A stretch of DNA of 64,000 nucleotides, taken from Pseudomonas linyingensis. Lineage in GTDB: Bacteria > Pseudomonadota > Gammaproteobacteria > Pseudomonadales > Pseudomonadaceae. This document shows positions 7,822 to 18,987 of the stretch, piece by piece; the first letter of the stretch is position 1, and each line of letters starts with the position of its first letter. Below the pieces are notes generated by a model. That model worked only from the letters and a program-made list of their open reading frames with translations, did no database searches and was not told the DNA's origin. A program made the position numbers and the translations under genes. The DNA is taken from NCBI RefSeq assembly GCF_900109175.1, contig NZ_FNZE01000006.1, forward strand, positions 219,377 through 283,376, written 5' to 3'.

Positions 7822-7879
7822 GCATGCCCTATTTATGGGGCCGGCAGGGCCGGCTTTGTCTGTGCAACGAGGATCATCC

Positions 7880-9190
7880 ATGCAAGTTTCTGTTGAAGCC
7901 ACCTCCGCTCTCGAGCGTCGCATGACCGTTGGCGTGCCCGTCGAGCGCATCGAGACCGAAGTCAACAAGCGTCTGCAGCAGACCGCCCGTCGCGCCAAGA
8001 TCGCAGGTTTCCGTCCCGGCAAGGTGCCGATGAGCATCATTCGCCAGCGCTACGAGGACTCCGCTCGTCAGGAAGCTCTGGGCGACCTGATCCAGGCCAC
8101 CTTCTATGAGGCCGTGGTGCAGGAGAAGCTGAATCCGGCTGGCGCACCGTCCGTCGAGCCGAAGGCCTTTGAAAAAGGCCAAGCGCTCGAGTATGTCGCC
8201 ACCTTCGAAGTGTTCCCCGAGTTCCAGGTTGCCGGTTTCGAGACCATCGCTGTCGAGCGTCTGCAGGCTGACGTGACCGATGCCGACGTCGATAACATGC
8301 TCGAGATCCTGCGCAAGCAGAACACCCGTTTCGAGGCTGTCGAGCGCGAAGCACAGAATGGCGATCAGCTGAACCTCGACTTCGTCGGCAAGATCGATGG
8401 CGAAGCCTTCGCTGGTGGCAGTGCCCAGGGTACCCTGCTGGTGCTGGGTTCCGGTCGCATGATCCCGGGCTTCGAAGAGGGGCTGGTCGGTGCCAAGGCC
8501 GGTGAAGAGCGCGTGCTGAACGTGACCTTCCCCGAGGACTACCAGAACCTGGATCTGGCCGGCAAGGCTGCCGAGTTCACCGTTACCGTCAACGCGGTTG
8601 CTGAGCCGAAGCTGCCGGAGCTGAACGAAGAGTTCTTCGCCCAGTTCGGCGTCAAGGAAGGCGGCGTCGACGGCTTCCGCGCCGAAGTGCGCAAGAACAT
8701 GGAGCGCGAGCTGCGCCAGGCCATCAAGTCCAAGGTCAAGAACCAGGTGATGGAAGGTCTGCTGGCGGCCAACCCGGTCGAGGTGCCGAAGGCGCTGATC
8801 GGTAACGAGGTCAACCGTCTGCGTGTGCAGGCTGTGCAGCAGTTCGGTGGCAACATCAACCCCGAGCAACTGCCGGCCGAGCTGTTCGAAGAGCAGGCCA
8901 AGCGCCGCGTGGTGCTGGGTCTGATCGTCGCTGAAGTGGTCAAGCTGTTCGAAGTCAAGCCGGACGAAGCCCGCGTGCGCGAGCTGATCGAGGAAATGGC
9001 TTCCGCGTATCAGGAGCCGGAGCAGGTCGTGGCCTGGTACTACAAGAACGCCCAGCAGCTGGACGAGGTTCGCTCGGTTGTTCTGGAGGAACAAGTCGTG
9101 GATACTGTCCTGCAAAAGGCCAATGTCACCGACAAGCAGGTCTCCTACGAGGATGCGGTGAAGCCGGCGGAAGCTCCGAAAGCCGAGTAA
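7880..9190 (+). CDS. tig: Trigger factor, ribosome-associated chaperone
   Basis: A 436-residue peptidyl-prolyl isomerase and chaperone that binds nascent chains at the ribosome exit. The ribosome-binding signature GFRPGKVP lies near residue 44. The FKBP-type isomerase domain spans about residues 150-245 ([12 protein letters not shown] to [12 protein letters not shown]), followed by the alpha-helical arms. The length matches the family. ATG 7880 is preceded by GAGGA; an in-frame ATG 60 bases upstream has no family similarity. It heads the tig-clpP-clpX-lon cluster that is conserved in gammaproteobacteria. Confidence 0.97.
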   Translation: MQVSVEATSALERRMTVGVPVERIETEVNKRLQQTARRAKIAGFRPGKVPMSIIRQRYEDSARQEALGDLIQATFYEAVVQEKLNPAGAPSVEPKAFEKGQALEYVATFEVFPEFQVAGFETIAVERLQADVTDADVDNMLEILRKQNTRFEAVEREAQNGDQLNLDFVGKIDGEAFAGGSAQGTLLVLGSGRMIPGFEEGLVGAKAGEERVLNVTFPEDYQNLDLAGKAAEFTVTVNAVAEPKLPELNEEFFAQFGVKEGGVDGFRAEVRKNMERELRQAIKSKVKNQVMEGLLAANPVEVPKALIGNEVNRLRVQAVQQFGGNINPEQLPAELFEEQAKRRVVLGLIVAEVVKLFEVKPDEARVRELIEEMASAYQEPEQVVAWYYKNAQQLDEVRSVVLEEQVVDTVLQKANVTDKQVSYEDAVKPAEAPKAE

Positions 9191-9216
9191 AGCCCACTGC
9201 ACTTGTAGAGTCCTCC

Positions 9217-9242
9217 ATAAGCCAGCCTCAGAGCTGGCTTAT
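9217..9242 (+). terminator. Hairpin between tig and clpP
   Basis: A perfect ten-base stem (9217-9226 with 9233-9242) has a six-base loop but no T-run after it. It may be a weak or Rho-aided terminator, or an mRNA 3'-end stabiliser. clpP starts 40 bases later. Confidence 0.45.
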
Positions 9243-9281
9243 GCGTCTCTAGGACACGATTGATATAGGGAGTGAGCCAGA

Positions 9282-9920
9282 ATGTTCCGCAATTCTTTTG
9301 AGTCGCAGTTCGATGTGCAGGCCGCCGGCGGCCTGGTACCCATGGTGATCGAGCAGTCGGCGCGCGGCGAGCGTGCCTACGACATCTACTCGCGCCTGCT
9401 CAAGGAGCGGGTGATTTTTCTGGTCGGCCAGGTCGAGGACTACATGGCCAACCTGGTGGTGGCCCAGATGCTGTTCCTCGAGGCCGAGAACCCGGACAAG
9501 GATATCCATCTCTATATCAACTCGCCGGGCGGCTCGGTGACTGCGGGCATGTCTATCTACGACACCATGCAGTTCATCAAGCCGGACGTCTCGACCATCT
9601 GCATCGGTCAGGCCTGCAGCATGGGCTCCCTGCTGCTGACGGCGGGTGCCGCCGGCAAGCGCTACTGCCTGCCGCACTCGCGGGTGATGATCCACCAGCC
9701 GCTGGGTGGCTTCCAGGGCCAGGCTTCGGATATCGAGATCCATGCCCGCGAGATTCTCACCATTCGTGATCGCCTGAATCGCATCCTGTCGACGCACACC
9801 GGCCAGCCGATGGACGTGATCGCCCGCGACACCGATCGCGACAACTTCATGAGTGGCGAGGACGCGGTCAAGTACGGCTTGATCGACCAGGTGCTGAACA
9901 AGCGCCAGCTGCCCGTCTGA
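9282..9920 (+). CDS. clpP: ATP-dependent Clp protease proteolytic subunit
   Basis: A 212-residue serine peptidase that forms the tetradecameric chamber used by ClpX and ClpA, both encoded in this window. The triad is Ser113 (GQACSMGS), His138 (RVMIHQP) and Asp187 (DTDRDNFMS). The N-terminal extension to about residue 15 is the usual autoprocessed propeptide. AGGGAG precedes the ATG. It is followed by clpX after 108 bases, with a hairpin between them that may tune the subunit ratio. This is the housekeeping ClpP1 type, judging by its place beside clpX. Confidence 0.98.
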   Translation: MFRNSFESQFDVQAAGGLVPMVIEQSARGERAYDIYSRLLKERVIFLVGQVEDYMANLVVAQMLFLEAENPDKDIHLYINSPGGSVTAGMSIYDTMQFIKPDVSTICIGQACSMGSLLLTAGAAGKRYCLPHSRVMIHQPLGGFQGQASDIEIHAREILTIRDRLNRILSTHTGQPMDVIARDTDRDNFMSGEDAVKYGLIDQVLNKRQLPV

Positions 9921-9961
9921 CAACCCCTGCATGCCCCAGGCCGGGATGTTACCGGCCGTTT

Positions 9962-9983
9962 CGCGGGCTTGAAAAAGCCCGCG
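9962..9983 (+). terminator. GAAA-capped hairpin between clpP and clpX
   Basis: A nine-base stem (CGCGGGCTT with AAGCCCGCG) is closed by a GAAA tetraloop, followed by ATTGTCT with no T-run. It is probably a partial terminator or processing/stability element separating clpP from clpX. Confidence 0.45.
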
Positions 9984-10028
9984 ATTGTCTCCATCTTGTG
10001 TTCATGCCTACCGGATTGGATTGATCGA

Positions 10029-11309
10029 ATGACAGACACCCGCAACGGCGAGGACACCGGCAAACTGCTTTACTGTTCCTTCTGCGGCAAGAGCCAGCAC
10101 GAAGTACGCAAGCTGATCGCTGGTCCCTCGGTCTTTATCTGCGACGAGTGCGTCGACCTGTGCAACGACATCATCCGTGAGGAGGTGCAGGAGGCCCAGG
10201 CTGAGAGCAACGCCAACAAGTTGCCGGCGCCCAAGGAAATCAGCAGCATCCTCGATCAGTACGTGATCGGTCAGGAGCGTGCGAAAAAGGTTCTGGCGGT
10301 TGCGGTGTACAACCACTACAAGCGTCTCAGCCAGAAAGAGAAGAAGGACGATGTCGAGCTGGGCAAGAGCAACATCCTGCTGATCGGGCCGACCGGCTCG
10401 GGCAAGACCCTGCTCGCCGAGACTCTCGCGCGCCTGCTCAACGTGCCATTCACGATCGCCGATGCGACCACGCTGACCGAAGCCGGCTATGTGGGCGAGG
10501 ACGTGGAAAACATCATCCAGAAGCTGCTGCAGAAGTGCGACTACGATGTGGAGAAGGCCCAGATGGGTATCGTCTACATCGACGAGATCGACAAGATCTC
10601 GCGCAAGTCGGATAACCCTTCGATCACCCGCGACGTCTCGGGTGAGGGGGTGCAGCAGGCCCTGCTCAAGCTGATCGAGGGCACCGTCGCCTCGGTACCG
10701 CCGCAGGGTGGGCGCAAGCATCCGCAGCAGGAATTCCTGCAGGTCGATACGCGCAATATCCTGTTCATCTGTGGTGGTGCCTTTGCCGGTCTGGAGAAGG
10801 TCATCCAGAGCCGTTCGACCAAGGGCGGCATCGGCTTCAACGCCGAGGTGCGCAGCAAGGATACCGGCAAGAAGGTCGGTGAGGCGCTGCGCGAGGTGGA
10901 GCCGGACGATCTGGTCAAGTTCGGTCTGATTCCCGAGTTCGTCGGTCGCCTGCCGGTGATCGCCACGCTCGAGGAGCTGGACGAGAAGGCCCTGATGGAG
11001 ATCCTCACCGAGCCTAAGAACGCACTGACCAAGCAGTACGCGCGCCTGTTCGAGATGGAAGGCGTCGAGCTGGAATTCCGCACCGATGCCCTGCATGCCG
11101 TGGCACGCAAGGCCCTGGAGCGCAAGACCGGTGCCCGTGGTCTGCGTTCGATCCTCGAAGGGATCCTGCTGGACACCATGTACGAGATCCCCTCGGCCAC
11201 CGACGTCAGCAAGGTGGTCATCGACGAGAGCGTGATCGAAGGGACCTCCAAGCCGCTGCTGATTTACGAGAGCAGCGAGCTACCTGCCAAGGCCGCGCCA
11301 GAGGCGTGA
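10029..11309 (+). CDS. clpX: ATP-dependent unfoldase ClpX
   Basis: A 426-residue AAA+ unfoldase that delivers substrates to ClpP. The N-terminal zinc domain has Cys16, Cys19, Cys38 and Cys41. Walker A GPTGSGKT is at 120-127, the pore loop GYVGE at 153-157, Walker B IVYIDEID at 181-188 and the ClpP-docking IGF loop at 268-270. The length is standard. I chose ATG 10029 (MTDTRNGED) over an in-frame ATG 60 bases upstream because only this start gives the family N-terminus. A terminator follows. Confidence 0.98.
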   Translation: MTDTRNGEDTGKLLYCSFCGKSQHEVRKLIAGPSVFICDECVDLCNDIIREEVQEAQAESNANKLPAPKEISSILDQYVIGQERAKKVLAVAVYNHYKRLSQKEKKDDVELGKSNILLIGPTGSGKTLLAETLARLLNVPFTIADATTLTEAGYVGEDVENIIQKLLQKCDYDVEKAQMGIVYIDEIDKISRKSDNPSITRDVSGEGVQQALLKLIEGTVASVPPQGGRKHPQQEFLQVDTRNILFICGGAFAGLEKVIQSRSTKGGIGFNAEVRSKDTGKKVGEALREVEPDDLVKFGLIPEFVGRLPVIATLEELDEKALMEILTEPKNALTKQYARLFEMEGVELEFRTDALHAVARKALERKTGARGLRSILEGILLDTMYEIPSATDVSKVVIDESVIEGTSKPLLIYESSELPAKAAPEA

Positions 11310-11317
11310 GCATCCAG

Positions 11318-11345
11318 AGGGGCCTGCGGGCCCCTTTGTTGTTTC
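11318..11345 (+). terminator. Terminator after clpX
   Basis: The stem AGGGGCC (11318-11324) with GGCCCCT (11329-11335) and a four-base loop is followed by TTGTTGTTT. It separates clpX from lon, which has its own heat-shock-type promoter just downstream. Confidence 0.8.
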
Positions 11346-11360
11346 TGTGCGGTGCAAAAG

Positions 11361-11389
11361 CTTGTTTTTTCCGCGCTGCCCCCCCATCT
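11361..11389 (+). promoter_or_regulatory. Sigma-32 (RpoH) heat-shock promoter of lon
   Basis: A CTTGTTT -35 (11361-11367) and a CCCCATCT -10 (11382-11389) are separated by 14 bases. This is close to the RpoH consensus CTTGAA / CCCCATnT. It lies between the clpX terminator and the lon start, giving a 5' leader of about 50 bases. lon is a known heat-shock gene in enterics and pseudomonads. Confidence 0.75.
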
Positions 11390-11447
11390 TGGATTCATGT
11401 CCAACGCCCGGGTGTCTCTGTTGTCGGGCCTACAAAGAGTTGAAAGC

Positions 11448-13844
11448 ATGAACGCAATCATCGAGTTGCCCCTTCTGCCGCTACGTGATGTGGTGGTCTA
11501 TCCGCACATGGTCATCCCGCTGTTCGTCGGGCGTGAAAAGTCCATCGAGGCGCTTGAGGCGGCGATGAGCGCAGACAAGCAGATTCTGCTGCTGGCCCAG
11601 AAGAACCCGGCGGACGATGATCCCGCCCCGCAAGCGCTGTACCAGGTGGGCACCGTGGCCAGCGTGCTGCAGTTGCTCAAGCTGCCGGATGGCACGGTCA
11701 AGGTGCTGGTCGAGGGTGGCCAGCGCGGTGCGGTTGAGCGTTTCATCGATGGTGAAACCCATGCGCGCGCCGAAGTGCACCTGGTCGAGGAGGGCGACCT
11801 TGCCGAGCGCGAGTCGGAAGTCTTCTGCCGCAGTCTGCTGAGTCAGTTCGAGCAGTATGTGCAGCTGGGCAAGAAGGTGCCCGCCGAAGTGCTGAGCTCG
11901 CTGAGCGGTATCGACGATCCGGCGCGCCTGGTTGATACCATGGCGGCGCACATGGCGCTGCGCATCGAGCAGAAGCAGGAAATCCTCGAGATTACCGACC
12001 TGACCAGCCGGATCGAGCATGTGCTCGGTCTGCTGGATGCCGAAATCGACCTGCTGCAGGTCGAGAAACGCATCCGTGGCCGGGTCAAGAAGCAGATGGA
12101 GCGCAGCCAGCGCGAGTACTACCTGAACGAGCAGATGAAGGCTATCCAGAAGGAGCTCGGCGAGGGCGAGGAGGGCCACAGCGAGGTCGACGAGCTGAAG
12201 AAGCGCATCGACAACGCCGGCATGAGCAAGGAGGCCCTGCAGAAGGCCAATGCCGAGCTGAACAAGCTCAAGCAGATGTCGCCGATGTCGGCCGAGGCCA
12301 CAGTGGTGCGCTCCTACATCGAATGGCTCACCAACGTGCCGTGGCAGGCCGAGAGCAAGGTGCGTCTCGACCTCAAGCGTGCCGAAGAGATTCTCGACGC
12401 CGACCACTATGGTCTGGAAGAGGTCAAGGAACGCATCCTTGAGTTCCTCGCCGTGCAGAAGCGCGTGAAGAAGCTCAAGGGGCCGGTGCTGTGCCTGGTC
12501 GGCCCGCCGGGGGTGGGCAAGACCTCGCTGGCCGAGTCGATCGCCCGGGCGACCAACCGCAAGTACGTACGCATGGCGCTCGGTGGCGTGCGTGACGAAG
12601 CCGAGATTCGCGGTCACCGCCGTACCTACATCGGCTCCATGCCCGGTCGCCTGATCCAGAAGATGACCAAGGTCGGCGTGCGCAACCCATTGTTCCTGCT
12701 CGACGAGATCGACAAGCTGGGCAGCGACATGCGTGGTGATCCCGCCTCGGCGCTGCTCGAGGTGCTCGATCCGGAGCAAAATCACAACTTCAACGATCAC
12801 TATCTGGAAGTCGACTACGATCTGTCCAACGTGATGTTCCTGTGCACGGCGAACTCGATGAACATCCCGGCGCCGCTGCTCGACCGCATGGAGGTCATCC
12901 GTCTGCCGGGTTACACCGAGGCGGAAAAGATCAACATCGCCACCAAGTACCTGGTGACCAAGCAGGCCGAGGCCAACGGCCTGAAGAAGGGCGAACTGAG
13001 CTTCGAGGAAGAAGCGCTGCGCGACATCATCCGCTTCTACACCCGCGAGGCCGGGGTGCGTAACCTGGAGCGGCAGATTGCCAAGGTCTGCCGCAAGGCG
13101 GTCAAGGACGGCGCCGGCGCGAAGCGCATCGCGATCACCGTCACCAGCGACAGCCTCGAGCATTACCTGGGCGTGAAGAAATTCCGCTACGGCCAGGCCG
13201 AGCAGCAGGATCAGGTCGGCCAGGTAACCGGCCTGGCCTGGACCCAGGTGGGTGGCGAGCTGCTGACCATCGAGGCTGCGGTGGTGCCCGGCAAGGGCTT
13301 GCTGATCAAGACCGGCTCGCTCGGCGACGTGATGGGTGAGTCGATCACTGCAGCGCTGACCGTAGTGCGCAGCCGGGCCAAGAGTCTGGGAATTGCGCCG
13401 GACTTCCACGAAAAGCGCGACATCCACATCCATGTGCCGGAGGGCGCCACGCCCAAGGACGGTCCGAGCGCAGGCATCGGCATGTGCACTGCGCTGGTCT
13501 CCGCGGTGACCGGTATTCCGGTGCGTGCCGATGTGGCTATGACCGGGGAAATCACCCTGCGCGGGCAAGTGCTGGCCATCGGTGGTCTCAAGGAAAAACT
13601 CCTGGCGGCCCACCGCGGCGGTATTACCACCGTGATCATTCCCGAGGAAAATGTGCGGGATCTCAAGGAAATCCCGGAGAACATCAAACAAGATCTGCAA
13701 ATCAAACCGGTCAAATGGATTGACGAGGTCCTGCAGATTGCGTTGCAATACAAGCCTGAGCCCTTGCCTGACGCGGCTCCCGAGCGTACAGGGGCGGATG
13801 ACAAGCGCGATGCCGAAGCCAACGAGCGAATCAGCACGCACTAG
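11448..13844 (+). CDS. lon: ATP-dependent protease Lon
   Basis: A 798-residue cytoplasmic AAA+ serine protease that degrades misfolded and regulatory proteins. The N-terminal substrate domain ([15 protein letters not shown]) leads into a coiled linker. Walker A GPPGVGKT is at 352-359 and Walker B LFLLDEID at 415-422. The peptidase has the Ser-Lys dyad Ser674 (KDGPSAG) and Lys717 ([10 protein letters not shown]), 43 residues apart as in E. coli. ATG 11448 gives the usual N-terminus; earlier in-frame codons run through the heat-shock promoter and are rejected. It stands next to clpX and hupB in the conserved order. Confidence 0.98.
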   Translation: MNAIIELPLLPLRDVVVYPHMVIPLFVGREKSIEALEAAMSADKQILLLAQKNPADDDPAPQALYQVGTVASVLQLLKLPDGTVKVLVEGGQRGAVERFIDGETHARAEVHLVEEGDLAERESEVFCRSLLSQFEQYVQLGKKVPAEVLSSLSGIDDPARLVDTMAAHMALRIEQKQEILEITDLTSRIEHVLGLLDAEIDLLQVEKRIRGRVKKQMERSQREYYLNEQMKAIQKELGEGEEGHSEVDELKKRIDNAGMSKEALQKANAELNKLKQMSPMSAEATVVRSYIEWLTNVPWQAESKVRLDLKRAEEILDADHYGLEEVKERILEFLAVQKRVKKLKGPVLCLVGPPGVGKTSLAESIARATNRKYVRMALGGVRDEAEIRGHRRTYIGSMPGRLIQKMTKVGVRNPLFLLDEIDKLGSDMRGDPASALLEVLDPEQNHNFNDHYLEVDYDLSNVMFLCTANSMNIPAPLLDRMEVIRLPGYTEAEKINIATKYLVTKQAEANGLKKGELSFEEEALRDIIRFYTREAGVRNLERQIAKVCRKAVKDGAGAKRIAITVTSDSLEHYLGVKKFRYGQAEQQDQVGQVTGLAWTQVGGELLTIEAAVVPGKGLLIKTGSLGDVMGESITAALTVVRSRAKSLGIAPDFHEKRDIHIHVPEGATPKDGPSAGIGMCTALVSAVTGIPVRADVAMTGEITLRGQVLAIGGLKEKLLAAHRGGITTVIIPEENVRDLKEIPENIKQDLQIKPVKWIDEVLQIALQYKPEPLPDAAPERTGADDKRDAEANERISTH

Positions 13845-13857
13845 CCGGTAGGCTTTC

Positions 13858-13887
13858 TTGACACTCTTTTCGGGCGCTTGATATAAA
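13858..13887 (+). promoter_or_regulatory. Sigma-70 promoter of hupB
   Basis: A perfect -35 TTGACA (13858-13863) is followed after 18 bases by TATAAA (13882-13887). The strength fits an abundant nucleoid protein. The leader is about 95 bases. Confidence 0.8.
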
Positions 13888-13989
13888 GCGCCTCCTCGTA
13901 TGTCGGCAAGCCCAACTGCAGACCTGATATTTGTTGCACCAAAATCCAGATACGAAAATCGAACTCAACAGGAATAAAGGGGACTTAGA

Positions 13990-14262
13990 GTGAACAAGTC
14001 GGAACTGATCGATGCCATCGCCGCATCTGCTGATATCCCGAAAGCTGTTGCCGGCCGTGCGCTGGATGCTGTAATCGACTCCATCACCGGTGCCCTGAAA
14101 GAAGGTGACTCGGTCGTGCTGGTTGGTTTTGGTACCTTCGCCGTGAAAGAGCGTGCTGCCCGTACCGGTCGCAACCCGCAGACCGGCAAGCCGATCGAGA
14201 TCGAAGCGGCCAAGATCCCCGGCTTCAAGGCTGGTAAAGCCCTCAAAGATGCCGTCAACTAA
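13990..14262 (+). CDS. hupB: DNA-binding protein HU-beta
   Basis: A 90-residue histone-like nucleoid protein that bends DNA non-specifically as a dimer. The signature [21 protein letters not shown] forms the beta-arm that inserts in the minor groove, with Pro63-like NPQTG at its tip and the C-terminal [12 protein letters not shown] helix. The start is GTG 13990, preceded by a purine-rich stretch. It follows lon, as in most proteobacteria, with its own promoter. HU-beta is chosen over HU-alpha because of this location. Confidence 0.97.
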   Translation: MNKSELIDAIAASADIPKAVAGRALDAVIDSITGALKEGDSVVLVGFGTFAVKERAARTGRNPQTGKPIEIEAAKIPGFKAGKALKDAVN

Positions 14263-14310
14263 GCGTCTTTCTGGCAAGTTTCCCCGGGTCGCCATGGGTG
14301 ACCCGGCAGC

Positions 14311-14387
14311 GGAGCGGTAGTTCAGTCGGTTAGAATACCGGCCTGTCACGCCGGGGGTCGCGGGTTCGAGTCCCGTCCGCTCCGCCA
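14311..14387 (+). tRNA. tRNA-Asp (anticodon GTC)
   Basis: A 77-base cloverleaf. The acceptor GGAGCGG (14311-14317) pairs with CCGCTCC (14377-14383), the anticodon stem CCGGC/GCCGG encloses GTC at 14345-14347, the T-arm is GGGTTCGAGTCCC and CCA is encoded. It sits between hupB and ppiD, as in P. aeruginosa. Confidence 0.97.
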
Positions 14388-14396
14388 GTTATCGAG

Positions 14397-14430
14397 AAGG
14401 CGCATCCTCGGATGCGCCTTTCTTTTATCT
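14397..14430 (+). terminator. Terminator after tRNA-Asp
   Basis: An eleven-base perfect stem (AAGGCGCATCC with GGATGCGCCTT) has a very short loop and is followed by TCTTTTAT. Confidence 0.88.
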
Positions 14431-14493
14431 TCACTGCCATAACCCACGCCGGATGCCTGCCTGGGCAGGGTGCCGGCCGCGTTTGGGGGCTGC

Positions 14494-16368
14494 ATGCTTC
14501 AAAATATCAGGGACAACTCGCAGGGCTGGATCGCCAAGACCATCATTGGCGTGATCATCGTGCTCATGGCGTTGACCGGCTTCGATGCGATCATGAGCGC
14601 CGCGAACAACAACCAGGACGCCGCCGAAGTCAACGGCGAGAGCGTCAGCAAAGATGAACTGAACCGCGCCGTGGACATGCAGCGCCGCCAGCTGGCCCAG
14701 CAACTGGGCAGCCAGTTCGATGCGTCGCTGCTGGACGACAAGTTGCTGCGCGAGGGTGCTCTGAAGGCCCTGATCGATCGCAAGCTGCTGTTGCAGAGCG
14801 CCGGCGATGCGGGTTTCGGCTTTTCCCAGCAGGCCCTCGACCAGCTGATCCTGCTCACCCCCGAGTTCCAGCAGGATGGCAAGTTCGATCCCGACCGCTT
14901 CGATCAGGTGATCCGTCAGATGGGCTACAGCCGCCAGCAGTTCCGCACGCTGCTGGAGCAGGAAATGCTCATTGGCCAGCTGCGTGCCGGTCTGGCAGGC
15001 AGCGGCTTTGTCACCGATCAGGAAGTCCGCAGCTTTGCCGCCCTCGAACGGCAGACCCGCGATTTCGCCACCTTGGCGATCAAGGCTCGACCGGAGCAGA
15101 TCGAAGTCTCCGAGCAGCAGGTCAAGGCCTACTACGACGAGCATGCCAGCGAGTTCATGACCCCCGAGCAGGTGCTGATCGAGTACATCGAGCTGAAGAA
15201 GGATGTCTTCTTCGACCAGGTCGAGGTCTCCGACGAGGAGATCCAGGCGGCGTACGAGAAGGAAATTGCCAATCTCGGTGAGCAGCGCCGGGCTTCGCAC
15301 ATCCTTCTGGAAACCGGCGACAAGCTGAGCGACGAGCAGGCCAAGGCCAAGCTCGAAGAGCTGCGCCAGCGCATCGAAAAGGGTGAGGACTTCGCGGCCC
15401 TGGCCAAGGAGTTCTCCAGCGACCTCGGCTCGTCCGCCAATGGCGGCGACCTCGGTTTCGCCGCGGCGGGCGTCTACGATCCGGCGTTCGAGGCGGCCCT
15501 GTTCGCCCTCAAGGTCGGCGAGCTGTCGGCTCCGGTGAAAAGCGAGTTCGGCTGGCACCTGATCCGCCTGGACGACGTGCAGGCGGCCGAAGTGCCCACG
15601 CTGGCGAGCCTGCGCCCGCAGCTCGAGCATGACCTCAAGGCCCAGCAGGTCGAGCAGCGCTTCGTCGAGGTGAGCAAGCAGCTGGAGGACGCCGCCTTCG
15701 AATCCGCCGACCTGGCCCAGCCGGCCCAGGAGCTGGGTCTCGAGGTCAAGCAGGCTGCACCGTTCGGCCGTGAGGGTGGCGAAGGCATCGCGGCCAATCG
15801 CCAGGTGCTGCAGGCTGCCTTCAGTCCCGAAGTGCTGACCGACGGCGCCAACAGCAGCGTCCTCGAGCTGGATCCTGACACCGTGGTGGTACTGCGGGTC
15901 AAGGAGCATCGCAAGCCTGAGCAGCAGCCTCTGGAGCAACTGGCCGAGCGCCTGCGTGAACGCATCCGTCAGGAGCAGGCTGCCGCAGCGGCGAAAGTGC
16001 GCGGCGAGGCGTTGCTGGCCGATCTGCGTGCGGGCAAGACCCCGGTGATCCAGGCCGAGTCGGGCGAAGCCTGGCAGGTGACCGAGGCGGCCTCGCGCAG
16101 CCAGGAGAATGTCGATCCGCAGGTTCTGCAGGCACTGTTCCGCATGCCGCGGCCGGCGGCTGCCGACAAGCCGGGCTTTGCCGGACTGTCGCTGGGCAAT
16201 GGCGACTATCTGGTCCTGCGCCTGAATGGCGTGAGCAGCAGCGAGGCTGAGCTGTCGGCAGAAGAGCTGGCGATGTATCGCCGCTTCCTGGCCTCGCGCA
16301 GCGGCCAGCAGGACTTCCTGGCCTTCCAGCGTCAGCTGCAAGCCGAGGCGCAGATCGAGCGATTCTGA
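14494..16368 (+). CDS. ppiD: Membrane-anchored periplasmic chaperone/PPIase PpiD
   Basis: A 624-residue SurA-N/parvulin-family chaperone anchored in the inner membrane beside the SecYEG exit, where it helps newly translocated proteins fold. One transmembrane helix is visible (about residues 15-35), followed by a long SurA-like helical region with coiled coils. A parvulin domain begins at RRASHILLETGD and runs through GGDLGFAAAGVYDPAFEAALF to GWHLIRLDD (about 265-365). A C-terminal chaperone arm completes it. ATG 14494 (MLQNIRDNSQGWIAK) matches the family start, with a G-rich Shine-Dalgarno. The parvulin domain keeps the usual fold motifs, but many PpiD proteins lack measurable isomerase activity. 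Confidence 0.95.
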   Translation: MLQNIRDNSQGWIAKTIIGVIIVLMALTGFDAIMSAANNNQDAAEVNGESVSKDELNRAVDMQRRQLAQQLGSQFDASLLDDKLLREGALKALIDRKLLLQSAGDAGFGFSQQALDQLILLTPEFQQDGKFDPDRFDQVIRQMGYSRQQFRTLLEQEMLIGQLRAGLAGSGFVTDQEVRSFAALERQTRDFATLAIKARPEQIEVSEQQVKAYYDEHASEFMTPEQVLIEYIELKKDVFFDQVEVSDEEIQAAYEKEIANLGEQRRASHILLETGDKLSDEQAKAKLEELRQRIEKGEDFAALAKEFSSDLGSSANGGDLGFAAAGVYDPAFEAALFALKVGELSAPVKSEFGWHLIRLDDVQAAEVPTLASLRPQLEHDLKAQQVEQRFVEVSKQLEDAAFESADLAQPAQELGLEVKQAAPFGREGGEGIAANRQVLQAAFSPEVLTDGANSSVLELDPDTVVVLRVKEHRKPEQQPLEQLAERLRERIRQEQAAAAAKVRGEALLADLRAGKTPVIQAESGEAWQVTEAASRSQENVDPQVLQALFRMPRPAAADKPGFAGLSLGNGDYLVLRLNGVSSSEAELSAEELAMYRRFLASRSGQQDFLAFQRQLQAEAQIERF

Positions 16369-16394
16369 TCGCTTCCACGCAGCAATGACACCGC

Positions 16395-16425
16395 CAACGC
16401 CTCCATCTGGGGGCGTTGTGCTTTG
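16395..16425 (+). terminator. Terminator after ppiD
   Basis: A ten-base stem (16395-16404 with 16409-16418, one G-T pair) has a four-base loop, followed by TGCTTTG. The T-run is weak, so termination may be incomplete. Confidence 0.55.
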
Positions 16426-16523
16426 CGGCGCGCAGCTTTATGGGGCTGTTTGTGCGGGTGCGCTACGGCGCAGTAGGACGGGGGAGAGGTGAAGCGCGGG
16501 AGTGGCCGGACGGCCGGGGAGGG

Positions 16524-16551
16524 AAACCGACCCGCACGGCGGCGGGTCGGT
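16524..16551 (-). terminator. Terminator after fabI
   Basis: A ten-base perfect stem (ACCGACCCGC 16526-16535 with GCGGGTCGGT 16542-16551) lies just beyond the fabI stop on the minus strand. It is followed there by TT, so the T-run is short. Confidence 0.6.
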
Positions 16552-16560
16552 GTGGGCCGC

Positions 16561-17355
16561 TTAGTCTTCCAGCGAGCCCATGGCGGTGGTATTGAAGCCA
16601 CCGTCGACGTACATGATTTCACCGCTGATGCCCGAGGCCAGGTCGGAGCACAGGAAGGCACCGGCGTTGCCGACTTCGTCGATGGTGACGTTGCGGCGCA
16701 GCGGAGTCTGGCGCTCGTTGGCGGCCAGCATCTTGCGGAAGCTGGCGATGCCGGAGGCGGCCAGGGTGCGGATCGGGCCGGCGGAGATGCAGTTGACGCG
16801 GGTGCCTTCCGGGCCGAGGCTGCCGGCCAGGTAGCGCACGCCGGCCTCCAGGCTGGCCTTGGCCATGCCCATGACGTTGTAGTTGGGCATGGTGCGCTCG
16901 GCACCCAGGTAGGACAGGGTCAGCAGGCTGCCATTGCGACCCTTCATCATCTCGCGGCCGGCCTTGGCCAGGGCGACGAAGCTGTAGGCGCTGATGTCGT
17001 GAGCGATCTTGAAGCCTTCACGAGTGGTGACTTCGGTAAAGTCGCCGTTCAGCTGGTCGCCCGGAGCGAAGCCGACCGAGTGGACGATGCAGTCCAGACC
17101 ATCCCACTTCTTGGCCAGTTCCTCGAACACGCGGGCGATGTCGTCATCGTTGGCCACGTCGCAAGGGAAGCACAGGTCGGCGCTGGAGCCCCAGCCTGCG
17201 GCGAACTCTTCGACGCGGCCCTTGAGCTTGTCGTTCTGGTAGGTGAAGGCCAGTTCCGCACCCTCGCGGTGCATCGCGGCGGCGATGCCGGAGGCGATGG
17301 ACAGCTTGCTGGCGACGCCGACGATCAGCACGCGCTTACCGGTGAGAAAACCCAT
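16561..17355 (-). CDS. fabI: Enoyl-ACP reductase (NADH), FabI type
   Basis: A 264-residue enzyme for the last step of each fatty-acid elongation cycle, reducing trans-2-enoyl-ACP. It is an SDR with the FabI-type loose glycine motif ([15 protein letters not shown]) and the Y-x6-K pair Tyr159/Lys166 in [10 protein letters not shown]. The triclosan-contact glycine region is HSVGFAP. Because this is the classical FabI form, triclosan sensitivity would be expected unless a FabV is present elsewhere. It starts 20 bases after the nppD stop, without an obvious promoter, so part of its expression probably comes from the transporter operon. RBS AGAGGAAG. Confidence 0.97.
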   Translation of the reverse strand: MGFLTGKRVLIVGVASKLSIASGIAAAMHREGAELAFTYQNDKLKGRVEEFAAGWGSSADLCFPCDVANDDDIARVFEELAKKWDGLDCIVHSVGFAPGDQLNGDFTEVTTREGFKIAHDISAYSFVALAKAGREMMKGRNGSLLTLSYLGAERTMPNYNVMGMAKASLEAGVRYLAGSLGPEGTRVNCISAGPIRTLAASGIASFRKMLAANERQTPLRRNVTIDEVGNAGAFLCSDLASGISGEIMYVDGGFNTTAMGSLED

Positions 17356-17375
17356 TGTGTACTTCCTCTTTCTGG

Positions 17376-18983
<1,608 letters not shown>

Positions 18984-18987
18984 GGCC

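Noticed and set aside
7618..8040. Minus-strand frame after tRNA-Leu, considered as an integrase remnant because tRNA-Leu genes are common attachment sites
   Set aside because: No tyrosine-recombinase motif, no repeated tRNA 3' end nearby, and most of it mirrors the start of tig.
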